From CAUPWF01 sp036656795 (GTDB taxonomy: Bacteria > Bacillota > Clostridia > Lachnospirales > Lachnospiraceae): 64,000 nucleotides of DNA. The stretch covers positions 1 to 64,000 of the forward strand of contig JAVXHR010000012.1 of NCBI GenBank assembly GCA_036656795.1, given 5' to 3'. The first letter of the stretch is position 1. The number at the start of each line of letters is the position of its first letter. The translations under genes were made by a program, and so were the position numbers. Shown here piece after piece: positions 1 to 8,128 of the stretch. A model generated the notes under the pieces. That model had not been told where the DNA came from, searched no databases, and saw nothing but the letters and a program-made list of their open reading frames with translations.

Positions 1-2
1 CA

Positions 3-407
3 CTAAAAAACAAGGTGAAGTAAAAAAGACTTACACAATTTAGTTGACAAACCCATTAATCGTCTTATTGATTGCCACATTTCTTCACACTCCTTCTTAA
101 AATAGTTGATTTGATCTGCAATATCTTCCAATTTGTCTATCGCTACCAGCACTCCCGTTCCATTTGCAACATGTGCCATCTGATTTACATTGGTTGCCAT
201 CCCTCTAATCTGGCGAAGCAGATCATCAAAATTCTTGTTTATATTCTTTAGTACATCAATTTCCTCTCTAGGAGCAATCACTGCTCCTGCAAGAGCATTG
301 ATGATAAATGACTGCTGTGTCTGTCCAGAAGCTGTCACTTTTTCCTGTAGTCGTTCGTACTCTTCTTGGTTCATTCGAAACTTAACTTGGTATTCTCTTT
401 TTCGCAC
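3..407 (-). CDS. MobC-like relaxosome accessory protein
   Basis: This 134-residue protein opens with a ribbon-helix-helix-like stretch (FRMNQEEYERLQEKV, about residues 10-24), followed by a helix containing QSFIINAL and a C-terminal half rich in N, Q and coiled-coil-like heptads ending near MWQSIRRLMG. That layout is typical of MobC/plasmid mobilization relaxosome proteins, which bind oriT and help the relaxase nick DNA. The structured region at 603-690 lies just upstream of its start, as expected for oriT. The relaxase that usually follows mobC would lie left of the window and is not seen. The last residues (after RLMGLS) are not obviously conserved, so the C-terminus may be altered. The family call is from motif memory, not a search. 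Confidence 0.7.
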   Translation of the reverse strand: MRKREYQVKFRMNQEEYERLQEKVTASGQTQQSFIINALAGAVIAPREEIDVLKNINKNFDDLLRQIRGMATNVNQMAHVANGTGVLVAIDKLEDIADQINYFKKECEEMWQSIRRLMGLSTKLCKSFLLHLVF

Positions 408-602
408 TTTGTATTACACTCCTTTCGTGGTTTTTGTCTTTTGGGGTGCAGGGGCAAGCACATTAGTAATAGCTATCATGAGAAAGTTACCCCTAGCTGA
501 TGGATGGGATGGGATGAAGAGACTTCCAGCGGATGTCTCGAAATATCATACCAGAACATCAGCGGCTCCAGTGTGCAGAGAGTGAAACTCTTTGCTGGGG
601 TT

Positions 603-690
603 CCAAGGGGCAACGCCCTCTGGCAAGTTTAGGAACAGCCCATAGGCTGCTTCCGGTGCGAATGTGGGTACCACATTTGCGAAACTTGCC
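603..690. other. Candidate oriT: nested inverted repeats
   Basis: A compact set of inverted repeats sits about 200 bp upstream of the mobC-like gene. GGGC/GCCC at 608-618 form a small hairpin. GGCAAGTTT (622-630) pairs perfectly with AAACTTGCC (682-690) and encloses two further hairpins: CAGCC-cata-GGCTG (636-649) and GCGAATGTGG-gta-CCACATTTGC (658-680, one G/T pair). The whole could extrude as a three-way junction. No convincing ORF crosses it. Position beside mobC and the repeat-rich layout suggest the origin of transfer; the nic site cannot be placed. A structured RNA is the main alternative. Confidence 0.5.
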
Positions 691-737
691 TATCATCCGC
701 CACATACTACAGTGAGATTATGAAGAGACGTGACAGC

Positions 738-774
738 GCTAATGGAAAGTCTCCGGCGGAGAGTTTCTATTAGC
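738..774. repeat. 37-bp near-perfect hairpin
   Basis: Left arm 738-755 (begins GCTAATGG, ends CTCCG) and right arm 757-774 (begins CGGAG, ends ATTAGC) are 18 bp each around a single central G, with two mismatches. It lies in the 675-bp non-coding stretch between the mobC-like and parR-like genes, beside the oriT-like repeats. There is no T-run, so it is not an obvious terminator. It could be part of oriT, a single-strand origin or a protein site. Confidence 0.5.
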
Positions 775-967
775 AGCTGGCACGTTCGAAATAATCTTTC
801 GTAACCTACATTGGATGATAGTGGTCTTGTGATTTTTCGTAGGGATTGGATGCAACAGGCGATGCAAGTTTTATGCGTTGCCTTCATTGCTTCCGATCCT
901 GGAGAAAAATCACTCGGCTACAACGTAGACGAAATGCCCTTTGCTCCCTCTGCAATAAAAGTGACGT

Positions 968-1069
968 GTATTACATTTCTTATACTTGTCTGACCATATG
1001 CAACACATCTGATTTTCTTCTGTAGATGTGTCGTGCAATATGTAAGACAATAAATTCAATCTGTAATAC
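968..1069. repeat. Long imperfect inverted repeat downstream of parR-like gene
   Basis: Blocks on the two sides pair in order: GTATTACA (968-975) with TGTAATAC (1062-1069), TTGTCT with AGACAA, CATATGCA with TGCAATATG (one extra base), and ACACATCT with AGATGTGT around a T-rich loop. Arms are roughly 40-45 nt with internal bulges. It starts 14 bp after the stop of the parR-like gene. It may terminate the leftward operon, or be a centromere or replication site; the sequence does not decide. Confidence 0.45.
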
Positions 1070-1082
1070 CCACATTACTAAC

Positions 1083-1571
1083 TTATAAATTCTGCAAATA
1101 AGAAAAGGCTTCTTCTGGCATAGTTTCATCTATCGTATTCTGCAAGATTACTTCTGCCCTTTTCTCCTGTACCTTCTCAAGAGAGGAAGTATTATTTTCT
1201 TCCCTATACCGCTTCCCATAAGGCTGAAATTCCATCCTCGCCAAGGTGCTTGCTACCGATTCTACAATCATAGCTACCATCTTTTGGTCATGATCTTCTA
1301 ATGCCTTTAAGAATAACTCTCGCTGATCATTTGCCTGCCTCTGTAAATACTCCTGTATTTCCTCTTTGAAATGCTCTTGCTGTTCCCTTTGCAGTTCATT
1401 CCCGTAATAACATTTCAATGCTGCTTTGATATAAGCGCCACCACTACCATATGGATCATTTGCGTTATCGCGGTTATGTCCCATAATTGCTTCGTACAGT
1501 TCTCTTTCATCCTCTTTCGATAGATTTAATCGAAAGGACAAAGATTTCTGTAACTCACTTTTTCCTGCCAT
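1083..1571 (-). CDS. ParR-like partner of the ParM-like ATPase
   Basis: A 162-residue charged protein, last recognisable gene of the leftward element operon and directly downstream of the parM-like gene (46-bp gap), the position ParR takes in type II plasmid partition loci. The N-terminus (LSFRLNLSKEDERELYEAI) resembles a ribbon-helix-helix DNA-binding segment; residues 60-110 are Q/E/K-rich and probably helical. ParR proteins bind centromere repeats and couple plasmid DNA to ParM filaments. Identification rests mostly on position plus the N-terminal pattern; primary sequences of ParR are poorly conserved. The inverted repeats to its left are the nearest candidate binding sites. Confidence 0.5.
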   Translation of the reverse strand: MAGKSELQKSLSFRLNLSKEDERELYEAIMGHNRDNANDPYGSGGAYIKAALKCYYGNELQREQQEHFKEEIQEYLQRQANDQRELFLKALEDHDQKMVAMIVESVASTLARMEFQPYGKRYREENNTSSLEKVQEKRAEVILQNTIDETMPEEAFSYLQNL

Positions 1572-1617
1572 CGCACCACCTCCAATTCTTAAAAAATAAC
1601 ATCTTTATGCTGTTCAC

Positions 1618-2532
1618 CTAGAATTTTCCTTTCTGCTTTGCTAAGAATTCATATCCTCTTGCATTTGCCCGAATATCTTCTAGGTAGTGAATATTTGCAC
1701 CTTTCAATGTTCCGTAATTCTTCATCAGCGTGGCACCGCCACCTGCATAAATAACTGAGAACATTTCAAGATCAAATCCAAGTTCCGCTAACTTTGCTTC
1801 CATCCCTTTTGCAAAATCTGCAAGCCCAGCTTTGATAATTACCTTGCATTCAATCGGGATGTTTACATCCTTTTCAAGAATCATCTGCTGAATCATATCT
1901 TCACTGACCCTTCGGTTACAGTTCTGATACACATTGCTTTTAATGCCTTCCATACACTGAATCAATGCCGCTGGAATCGAAGTACTTTCACTTTCTACTG
2001 GCACATAATTTCTTGTATGAATCACATCAATGGTTTTTGACCCAATATCCACAATCAGATTTTCTCTGCCATATTCTCGAAGCTTGTCGGCTATAGCCGC
2101 ATAGCACTGTGGAAATACATAAACATCTATAATCTGAATCTCATAATTCTTACCGGAATAGTTAAACTGAATCGAATCTTCTCGTAACAGATAATGATAA
2201 AAATCATCTTTTTCCTTTCCAAATCTACTAAAGGGCAGACCCACCGCCAAAATCACATCTGCATTGTACTGCTGATAAATATCCATTTCCTTTGCAATTG
2301 CAGCTAGCGTTAGTAAAAAATAATTCTCGTTCTCTGTCTTTGTCTGCATAAGAGGAAGTCTTCCTTCGCCAACTTTGTAATAACTTCCTTGATAAATTAA
2401 GGTGTTGTTGGTGAGCGTTGCTTCTCCACCCAATTTTTCAACACCGTTTTCAAATGTTGCATGTGGAGTCTTCATCATGGAAAATCCATGATCAATGCCT
2501 ACCACCAGTAATCTTCTATCACTAATAAACAT
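1618..2532 (-). CDS. ParM/StbA-family actin-like segregation ATPase
   Basis: The 304-residue protein has the actin-fold nucleotide signatures in order: VVGIDHGFSMMKTP near the N-terminus (phosphate 1), LIVDIGSKTIDVI about residues 168-180 (phosphate 2) and YAGGGATLM about 263-271 (adenosine motif). This is the ParM/StbA family, which polymerises to push plasmid copies apart. Length is usual for the family. In an integrated element it implies a circular replicating stage long enough to need partition, consistent with the replication initiator upstream in the same leftward operon. It follows the small RHH gene by 20 bp and precedes the parR-like gene. Confidence 0.8.
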   Translation of the reverse strand: MFISDRRLLVVGIDHGFSMMKTPHATFENGVEKLGGEATLTNNTLIYQGSYYKVGEGRLPLMQTKTENENYFLLTLAAIAKEMDIYQQYNADVILAVGLPFSRFGKEKDDFYHYLLREDSIQFNYSGKNYEIQIIDVYVFPQCYAAIADKLREYGRENLIVDIGSKTIDVIHTRNYVPVESESTSIPAALIQCMEGIKSNVYQNCNRRVSEDMIQQMILEKDVNIPIECKVIIKAGLADFAKGMEAKLAELGFDLEMFSVIYAGGGATLMKNYGTLKGANIHYLEDIRANARGYEFLAKQKGKF

Positions 2533-2552
2533 AATTGCCTCTCTTTCTGTAG

Positions 2553-2915
2553 CTACTCATTGCTACCATACAAATGATCTAATAATTCCAATACTGTCCG
2601 AAGAGATTCTAGAATCTCCAAATCCAATTCCTCGGACATACTAATGTTACATAAATGCTTGTCTATCAGTTCCATTCGCTTTTTGATTGCATCAAAGGTT
2701 CTGATATTTCCTGTCACATGAATCTCCTGCTCTAAACAACTATTGATAAAGAATTCGGATCTCATAAGACCAGAAAGCTCTATACGCTCATCAATCAGCT
2801 GTTTTTCCTCTGGTGAAACTCTAAAATTCATAATGACATTACGTTTGCGGTTCTTATCCTTCTTAGTTGCATTTACACCAGTAAGAAGGGTGGTACGTCG
2901 ATATATTTTACTCAT
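2553..2915 (-). CDS. Small ribbon-helix-helix (MobC-like) protein
   Basis: A 120-residue protein when started at the ATG at 2915, chosen because GGAG lies 6 nt upstream; an upstream alternative start at 2936 lacks this. Residues around MNFRVSPEEKQLIDERIELSG and RSEFFINSCL follow the same pattern as the MobC-like protein at 3-407, so it is probably a second RHH DNA-binding protein of the mobilization or partition module. The C-terminal half is helical and leucine-rich. It lies between the DUF5348 gene and parM in a closely spaced leftward operon. It could instead be an operon autoregulator. Confidence 0.55.
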   Translation of the reverse strand: MSKIYRRTTLLTGVNATKKDKNRKRNVIMNFRVSPEEKQLIDERIELSGLMRSEFFINSCLEQEIHVTGNIRTFDAIKKRMELIDKHLCNISMSEELDLEILESLRTVLELLDHLYGSNE

Positions 2916-2940
2916 AACATTCTCCAATCCGAGCAAGGAA

Positions 2941-3171
2941 TTAAATCCTTGCTCTTACATATTCCAAATCCCCATAATAAGGGGTTCCCACCAGATACCA
3001 CGCATTGCCATGTTCATTCCAAGCCATTTCAATTCTGGTAGAAATCCATTTATCTTCAACAAGAACTTCCATTCCCTCACCACAATGAAATCCATCATTT
3101 TCCCACAAATCCGATACCAAAAGTCCATATCGCTTATTGAAACTGTTATAGCCTAAACGTCCTTCCATCAT
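2941..3171 (-). CDS. DUF5348-type small protein
   Basis: A 76-residue acidic protein matching the pattern I recall for DUF5348: GLLVSDLWENDGFHCGEGMEVLV, then a W-rich strand region and WYLVGTPYYG near the C-terminus. Members are small accessory proteins found next to integrase and replication genes of Clostridia elements; their function is unknown. Its start overlaps the end of the integrase gene by 4 bp, so it is probably translationally coupled. The beta-rich pattern is compatible with a small ligand- or protein-binding domain, but nothing more can be said. Confidence 0.6.
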   Translation of the reverse strand: MMEGRLGYNSFNKRYGLLVSDLWENDGFHCGEGMEVLVEDKWISTRIEMAWNEHGNAWYLVGTPYYGDLEYVRARI

Positions 3172-4294
3172 TCTTCTGATTCCTCACTTTCATCATCCTC
3201 GAAATCTGATTCATCATGAAACATATCATTTAATTTATCAGCCATAGTTCGCTGAACCGATGGATACAAATGTGCATATCGCATGGTAATTGTGGCGCTC
3301 TCATGACCTAATCTTTCTGCAATCTGAACTGGTGAAAACCCTAGTTCGATCAATGCTGCGCATGCACTGTGTCGCAGGTCGTGAATACGAATTCTTTTAA
3401 CACCAGCGGCTTTCGAACCTCGATCCATTTCATGATGCAGATAACTTTTTGTAATATTAAACAATCTCGTATGTTCATCGATTTTGTATATCATTCCAAA
3501 ATAATCTTCTAACTCATTACAAAGAAATTCTGGTAGTTCAATCACTCGATTTCCTTTGTCTGTTTTTGGTGTGGTGGTATATTCAATTCCATCAATTCTT
3601 TGTACCTGCTTATCAATCTTTAAGGTTCTTTTTTCTAAATTGATATCTCCACGCTCTAGTGCAAGCATTTCGCTCATTCGTACTCCCGTCCAATATAGAA
3701 TTTCAAAAGCATAGTATGAAATTGGTTTATCTTTGATTGCATCCGCAAATTTGGTATATTCTTCTTTCGTCCAGAACAACATTTCCTTTGCTTTTGCTTT
3801 CCCCATCTTTTCCCCTTGCTACAAGGATTATTTGCCAAGTCATAGTAGCGAACTGCATGATTCAATATTGCTGTTAATTGATTTTGAAGGGTTCGCAGAT
3901 ACGTCTGGGCATAGCCTTTATCATTTTCATCTCTCTTACTTAACAGTTCGTTCTGCCACTGTAAAATATCTGTAGGAGAGATTTCTGATAAACTCTTATC
4001 TTCAAAATACGGTCTAATATGGGTATTGATGATATGAACCTTTGTCCTGTAGGTGTTCAGCTTAATTTGCGGTTTGATATCAGAAAGATAAACATCAATA
4101 AACACTCCAAATCCCATATTGATATCCTTACTTTTCTTTGCTAAAAAATCCCGTTCATAAGCTAATGCATCCTTTTTGGTCTCAAATCCTCGTTTATCAT
4201 GTTGTTTCTTTTTGCCCTGCCAATCGGTATAGCGCAGAGATACTCTCCAACGCTTCCCATCATAGCCATTCCAATTATCTTTAAAAACTGACAC
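3168..4294 (-). pseudogene. Tyrosine integrase broken by a frameshift
   Basis: Two overlapping frames together make one integrase. The upstream frame (GTG at 4294) carries an AP2-like arm-binding region (WRVSLRYTDWQGKKKQH) and the core-binding domain ending NNPCSKG. The downstream frame carries the catalytic domain with the R of TGVRMSEMLAL, HDLRH (HxxR), and RLGHESATITMRYAHLYP with the nucleophilic Tyr. The switch is to the -1 frame within a GGGGAAAAG stretch near 3811-3825, equal to loss of one base. The GTG start overlaps the rep stop codon by one base. If the lesion is real the element cannot excise by itself; a homopolymer sequencing error is possible. All catalytic residues are intact. 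Confidence 0.8.
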
Positions 4295-5280
4295 TATTCA
4301 TTCCCCCTTTCGTGCCAATGTGCCATATCATAATTCACATCACTCTTGATACTGGTTTCTAAATCGCTTTTTGCTGTGAGCAACATTCGGATCAAATAAT
4401 TCTTCTTATTCACAATCCTAGTATCCTGAGAAACATCATCAAATTTTTCAAGAACATATCGGATGGCTCCACTGTCGAGACGATAAAATTGATTTCCCAT
4501 TGACCTTGCATCGTAGGTTTCACCATTATTAAAAGTAATGGTTCTATCTGTGGCGATAATCTCACTCATATAGTCAAGCAAAGCATCTACCATTGCACCA
4601 TCTCCATCAAAAACCAAAGTTTCGTAACTGATTAGATATTTCAGTTCCTCTATGACACGTGCTTTGATTTCATATTGTGATAACTGGCACTCCCTACATT
4701 CTTGTAATAGATGGTGATAAGATAAGATTTGACACAGCTCACAATATTCAAACCTTTCTATCAGCTCTTGCATTGGAACCAGACTTTTTGATATCGTAGG
4801 TATTACTTCCATCTCTCCATCCTTCCTCTGAAAGATTGATTGATGATTATTTACTCTTTTGTTATTTACTTTGTTATTAATTACTTGTGTTGGATGTTCC
4901 GTATGCGGTATGCCCGTAATCGAAGGAACCGTTTTCGATTTCTCCGTGAACGGATTTACCGTAATCGGATTTTCCACTTGCGGTGGAACTGGTACCTGAT
5001 GCACTTCAATCACATTTTTACCAAAGCGCCCTCTCCCAGTTCTCTCTTGTCCACCAGTCAGATATCCTCTTTTCATTAATTCATTCACGCTAGAACGGAT
5101 ACAATCTACTCCGTCTGGTAGAATTTTTGAAAAGCCTTTCAAATTAAAATCCCAATTGTCTGATAGGGACAATATCGTTACCAGCATTCCTCGATCTCTC
5201 AAACTAAGCTTTTGATCAAGTAAAATATCTTTGCTTACATTCACATATAGTCCATGGGTTTTATTCTTTAAAACTGCCAA
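4294..5280 (-). CDS. Plasmid-type replication initiator (RepA_N-like, DUF6017 C-terminus)
   Basis: A 328-residue protein starting at TTG (5278-5280) with GGAG 7 nt upstream. Residues 1-95 (KNKTHGLYVNVSKDILLD, LSLRDRGMLVTIL) form the winged-helix domain of RepA_N-type initiators. About residues 98-130 is a low-complexity linker of five-residue repeats (PITVN, PFTEK, PHTEH) encoded by the DNA repeats at 4899-4988. The C-terminal third (about 190-320) matches the DUF6017 pattern found in initiators of Clostridia elements. It would let the excised circle replicate. It follows the small excisionase-like gene across a 134-bp leader that carries an antisense RNA on the other strand, and its SD (GGAG) is part of a palindrome around CAATTG. 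Confidence 0.8.
   Translation of the reverse strand: MAVLKNKTHGLYVNVSKDILLDQKLSLRDRGMLVTILSLSDNWDFNLKGFSKILPDGVDCIRSSVNELMKRGYLTGGQERTGRGRFGKNVIEVHQVPVPPQVENPITVNPFTEKSKTVPSITGIPHTEHPTQVINNKVNNKRVNNHQSIFQRKDGEMEVIPTISKSLVPMQELIERFEYCELCQILSYHHLLQECRECQLSQYEIKARVIEELKYLISYETLVFDGDGAMVDALLDYMSEIIATDRTITFNNGETYDARSMGNQFYRLDSGAIRYVLEKFDDVSQDTRIVNKKNYLIRMLLTAKSDLETSIKSDVNYDMAHWHERGNE
4899..4988. repeat. Six tandem 15-bp repeats inside rep (iteron-like)
   Basis: CCG or CCA trinucleotides recur at 4899, 4914, 4929, 4944, 4959 and 4974, exactly 15 bp apart. Units follow CCG-N4-CGG/CGA plus an AT-rich tail, for example CCGTAATCGGATTTT and CCGTGAACGGATTTA. Each unit is itself a short inverted repeat (CCG/CGG). 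They encode the linker between the initiator's N- and C-terminal domains. In RepA_N plasmids the replication origin lies inside the rep gene in this region, so this is probably the initiator binding array and origin. Confidence 0.65.
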
Positions 5281-5297
5281 AAAATCACTCCTTTCAA

Positions 5298-5326
5298 TTG
5301 AAAAGGGGCGGCGACTATGCTAGAAT
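5298..5326 (+). promoter_or_regulatory. Promoter of the antisense RNA
   Basis: TTGAAA (5298-5303) and TAGAAT (5321-5326) are separated by exactly 17 bp, with a TG one base before the -10 (TGCTAGAAT, an extended -10). It points rightward, against the rep operon, and overlaps the rep Shine-Dalgarno region on the opposite strand. Confidence 0.7.
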
Positions 5327-5332
5327 ACATTT

Positions 5333-5395
5333 ATATGTAACGTACATGCATAGTCATGTGCCCAAGCTCCTGCGCCAACAGGAGCTTTTTCTTTT
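5333..5395 (+). ncRNA. Short antisense RNA against the rep leader
   Basis: Downstream of the promoter at 5298-5326 a transcript of about 60 nt would end at an intrinsic terminator: AAGCTCCTG (5364-5372), loop CGCCAA, CAGGAGCTT (5379-5387), then T-rich sequence. A second small hairpin (ATGTA/TACAT) lies near its 5' end. The complementary rep mRNA leader folds the same stem with loop UUGGCG, which contains a YUNR (UUGG) U-turn motif used for antisense kissing in copy-number systems. No protein-coding ORF with a ribosome site fits this strand. By analogy with pSK41/pIP501-type control it should limit initiator synthesis. Confidence 0.65.
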
Positions 5396-5414
5396 CTCTA
5401 AACTTCATCATCAG

Positions 5415-5606
5415 TTACCTCTTCATACATGCTTCTTCGTAGTAGATACGGTTGATTTTCCCACTCATTACAAGCAACTTCGGATTTTCTTTTTTCATTC
5501 GTTCCGATAATTCCTTAATAATGGCGTATCCTTTGCTTCGGCAAACTCCCCAATCAGCACATACCTCGTTTACATCTACATAAACTGGTTTTTCCATCAC
5601 TTCCAT
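5415..5606 (-). CDS. Excisionase-like small helix-turn-helix protein
   Basis: A 63-residue basic protein of the type found at the head of integrase/rep operons. YVDVNEVCADWGVCRSKGYAIIKEL reads as a winged-helix/HTH segment and LVMSGKINRIYYEEACMKR as the wing and C-terminal helix. Such proteins act as excisionases or recombination directionality factors, or as regulators of transfer genes. It is the first gene after the consensus promoter at 5668-5697 and is followed by the rep leader. The homology is to a broad family, so excisionase function is inferred from size and position. Confidence 0.55.
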   Translation of the reverse strand: MEVMEKPVYVDVNEVCADWGVCRSKGYAIIKELSERMKKENPKLLVMSGKINRIYYEEACMKR

Positions 5607-5637
5607 ACGTTTCTCTCCTCTCGTGTAATATTTGGAA

Positions 5638-5725
5638 TAGAAATAAATTTATTACTATCTGGATTTTATTATACAGAAATATATTTATTTCTGTCAAGTA
5701 CAAATTAGAAATATTTTTATTTCTG
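5638..5725. promoter_or_regulatory. Three palindromic operators
   Basis: Three related palindromes of form AGAAATA-N4-TATTTCT lie between the divergent genes: one degenerate at 5639-5656, a perfect one at 5674-5693 and one at 5706-5725. Centres are about 32-36 bp apart, near three helical turns. They flank and fill the leftward promoter and precede the XRE gene, so the XRE protein is the likely ligand and probably autoregulates. Confidence 0.6.
5668..5697 (-). promoter_or_regulatory. Consensus promoter of the leftward element operon
   Basis: On the minus strand TTGACA (5692-5697) and TATAAT (5668-5673) are both perfect consensus with an 18-bp spacer. The spacer is filled by the palindrome 5674-5693, so a bound repressor would block polymerase directly. 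It drives the excisionase-like, rep and downstream genes. Confidence 0.75.
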
Positions 5726-5792
5726 TTCTTTCTATTTTTTCTATTCTATGATAAAATGGGTTCATCATTAAGAAAATGAGGTGATTTTTGAG

Positions 5793-6740
5793 ATGTCAGT
5801 TGGACACAAAATAAGAGCCATACGTGATCTAAGAGGTATGACTCAAAAAGAACTTGGTATCAAAGCTGGATTTTCAGCAGCTACTGCCGATGTTCGAATA
5901 CGACAGTATGAAAGTCATAAAATGATTCCAAAAGAAGATAAGTTAAAAGAGATTGCAGCCGCTCTTGATGTAGATGTATCTGCACTAAAAGATCATGATA
6001 TCTATTCTGATCTAGATCTGATGCAGATCTTATTTGAATTAGAGGAAAATCACGGATTGGTAATAGAAAAAGAAGCTGGTCGGTATGTATTGTCATTTGA
6101 CGAGTCACATCAATTGTTTCGATACACCAATTATAAGCTCGACAGCTGGTACCGAGCAAAATCACAACTTCTATCCAATTCAGAAGATTCGGGATATGAT
6201 GATAAAGAATATTTACTTTGGAAATACAGATTCCCACTTGATACTATGGAAATAGAGAAAACGAATGCGGCTAAAATACAGGAAAAATACAAACCATTTG
6301 TGAATAACACCTATAGTATAAAAAAGGTTAATGAATTTATTCTTTTATTTGAAAAATTAATAAGAAGTGGATTTGATATACAGATCGCTTCCGCTCCAGA
6401 AAGATCTGGAATCGGAACCTTTGTTTGCTGTGCAATATTTAAACATTCAGAATTGTTAGAAGCTACTGGCGAATCAGCCAATGCTTATGCGGAGTATCTT
6501 TCTATGATAAGTTACCTTGAAAAATCAGGAATAGAGATTGAGAGAGAGACTAACTCTTTTGATGGGGAAACACTGTTAGGGGTTTATTTTTATAGTTCTG
6601 TTTTGTCCACTGCACTGAATCATACAGTGCGGGAAATAATCGCGGCATATAAAGCTGGGACGTTAGATGATAAGATAATGCAGATGCAGTATCAGGATTC
6701 GTTGCAGACGTTTAATGTGCCGTTTGAAAATTTAAAGTAG
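5793..6740 (+). CDS. XRE-family element regulator
   Basis: The start at 5793 gives 315 residues with AGGTGA about 8 nt upstream. Residues 1-60 are a Cro/C1-type helix-turn-helix (IRAIRDLRGMTQKELGIKAG, then LKEIAAALDVDVSAL). The remaining 250 residues form a long C-terminal region seen in regulators of Clostridia integrative elements; it has no motif I can assign and may sense a signal or mediate oligomerisation. It is divergent from the excisionase/rep operon across the operator region 5638-5725 and so is the probable repressor of the element. It is followed by the PIN-domain gene. Confidence 0.75.
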   Translation: MSVGHKIRAIRDLRGMTQKELGIKAGFSAATADVRIRQYESHKMIPKEDKLKEIAAALDVDVSALKDHDIYSDLDLMQILFELEENHGLVIEKEAGRYVLSFDESHQLFRYTNYKLDSWYRAKSQLLSNSEDSGYDDKEYLLWKYRFPLDTMEIEKTNAAKIQEKYKPFVNNTYSIKKVNEFILLFEKLIRSGFDIQIASAPERSGIGTFVCCAIFKHSELLEATGESANAYAEYLSMISYLEKSGIEIERETNSFDGETLLGVYFYSSVLSTALNHTVREIIAAYKAGTLDDKIMQMQYQDSLQTFNVPFENLK

Positions 6741-6833
6741 ATGTTGTATTTGCAATGAATATCGACGGCAATACCAAAAATAGAAATTGAAAATATGATA
6801 CACTACATGAAAATTGATGGAAAGGACATTAAA

Positions 6834-8033
6834 ATGGAAAAAACCAATATACCATTAGCGACAAAATCTGAAGAAGTTCCAAACACGAACAATAGAATAA
6901 CCACCATTTTAGTTGACACCTGTGCATTTCGAGATGCAAATAGTGATTTTATAGGTGTTAATTCAATGCTGTTGCCATCCTTTTTCTCGTCCATCCAGGA
7001 TAAGGAGATGCTGTTGTTAACACATCCTATTCTTGAAAAAGAGCTTGATAAGCATATTGAAGATTCTGGTTTATACAAAGATTATCAAAATTTGTTATCT
7101 CAACTAAATAAATGTAGAGACGTTTTGGAATATGCAAACTGCAACGATATTGAATTATTCGAAAAAATTGCTGAATTTGATATAAAAAGACAAACCTATA
7201 ATGCTTATGTTGACTATTATAAGGATGCTGTCAGACTTGATTACCCAGACCCAGAATTAATTTTTGACCTTTACTTTTCATCCAAGCCACCATTTGCTAC
7301 AGCTGGAAAGAAAAAAAATGAGTTCCCAGATGCATTTGTAATTGAATCTGCAAAACAGTATATAGAAGAACATCCTAATGATATTTTATTAGCTGTATCC
7401 AAGGATAACGATTGGAGAAATTCATTCGCAGATTTGGACGAAGTAATTATGTGTGAATCCATTGACGAAGCACTCAAAAAAATAAACAGCATCGAAAGTA
7501 TCTTAAGCGACTCAATGCTCAGTGAAATATTTCATGGTGCATACGATGAAATCATAAGTAAAGTTGCATTTTATGTTGATGGTGAATGCTATGAATTAGA
7601 TGACTATGAGTTTATCGAAGACATGGAAATTGATTCGGTAGAGGTAAAAGAAGTTGATGATTTATTTACCCCTCTGAAAATTTCTAGAGAAATGATTTTG
7701 ATTAAAACTGTTGCAACTATATCAGTGTCTGGACATGGAGAAATTTTTGACGAAGATAGATCAATTTGGGATAGCGAAGATAAAGAATATATCGTTAAAG
7801 AGTACTCTGACTTAGCTTTTACAAATGGAGAGGCTGAAGTAGAATGTGAAATTCGCATTATATTTGATTTTGATGATCCGAAGAATTCTGCAGAAGTTGA
7901 TAGTTTCAAATTAAATTCTAGAGGAAATATACTTATTAGTAACTATAAAGAAGATCTTCTTCCTATTGATGAAGACGAAATGGCGATAAGATGTTTAAGA
8001 GAAGATAAAGGATATAGTCGAAGATATAAATAA
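6834..8033 (+). CDS. PIN-domain protein (DUF4935-like), element cargo
   Basis: A 399-residue protein from the ATG at 6834, chosen because GGAAAGGA lies 7 nt before it. Residues 23-210 look like a PIN nuclease of the DUF4935 type: ILVDTCAFRDAN (first acidic residue, about D28), THPILEKEL, NEFPDAFVIESA and AVSKDNDW, giving the usual set of metal-binding acidic residues. The C-terminal half (about 215-399) is acidic and beta-rich and unassigned; it may be a sensor or partner domain. PIN domains cleave RNA. Its place at the element's chromosome-facing end, as the only gene not obviously for maintenance, suggests a cargo function such as phage defence. This is inference; a toxin role with the XRE gene is less likely. 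Confidence 0.65.
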   Translation: MEKTNIPLATKSEEVPNTNNRITTILVDTCAFRDANSDFIGVNSMLLPSFFSSIQDKEMLLLTHPILEKELDKHIEDSGLYKDYQNLLSQLNKCRDVLEYANCNDIELFEKIAEFDIKRQTYNAYVDYYKDAVRLDYPDPELIFDLYFSSKPPFATAGKKKNEFPDAFVIESAKQYIEEHPNDILLAVSKDNDWRNSFADLDEVIMCESIDEALKKINSIESILSDSMLSEIFHGAYDEIISKVAFYVDGECYELDDYEFIEDMEIDSVEVKEVDDLFTPLKISREMILIKTVATISVSGHGEIFDEDRSIWDSEDKEYIVKEYSDLAFTNGEAEVECEIRIIFDFDDPKNSAEVDSFKLNSRGNILISNYKEDLLPIDEDEMAIRCLREDKGYSRRYK

Positions 8034-8063
8034 CTCCACATATGTTACTGATGATTCTATTCT

Positions 8064-8080
8064 GCTGACATTTTGCTGAC
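8064..8080. repeat. GCTGAC direct repeat, possible attachment-site arm
   Basis: GCTGAC occurs at 8064-8069 and again at 8075-8080, 11 bp apart (one helical turn), between the last element gene and the guaA terminator. Paired short direct repeats at one-turn spacing are typical integrase arm sites. The matching far end of the element is outside the window, so the exact junction cannot be set. Confidence 0.35.
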
Positions 8081-8082
8081 GT

Positions 8083-8118
8083 AAAAACTGGGAACCCGCT
8101 TATTTAGCGGGTTCCCAG
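8083..8118 (-). terminator. Terminator of guaA
   Basis: CTGGGAACCCGC (8088-8099) pairs perfectly with GCGGGTTCCCAG (8107-8118) over a 7-nt loop; read on the minus strand it is followed by TTTTTAC. It lies 10 bp beyond the guaA stop codon. Confidence 0.85.
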
Positions 8119-8128
8119 CGTTTATAGG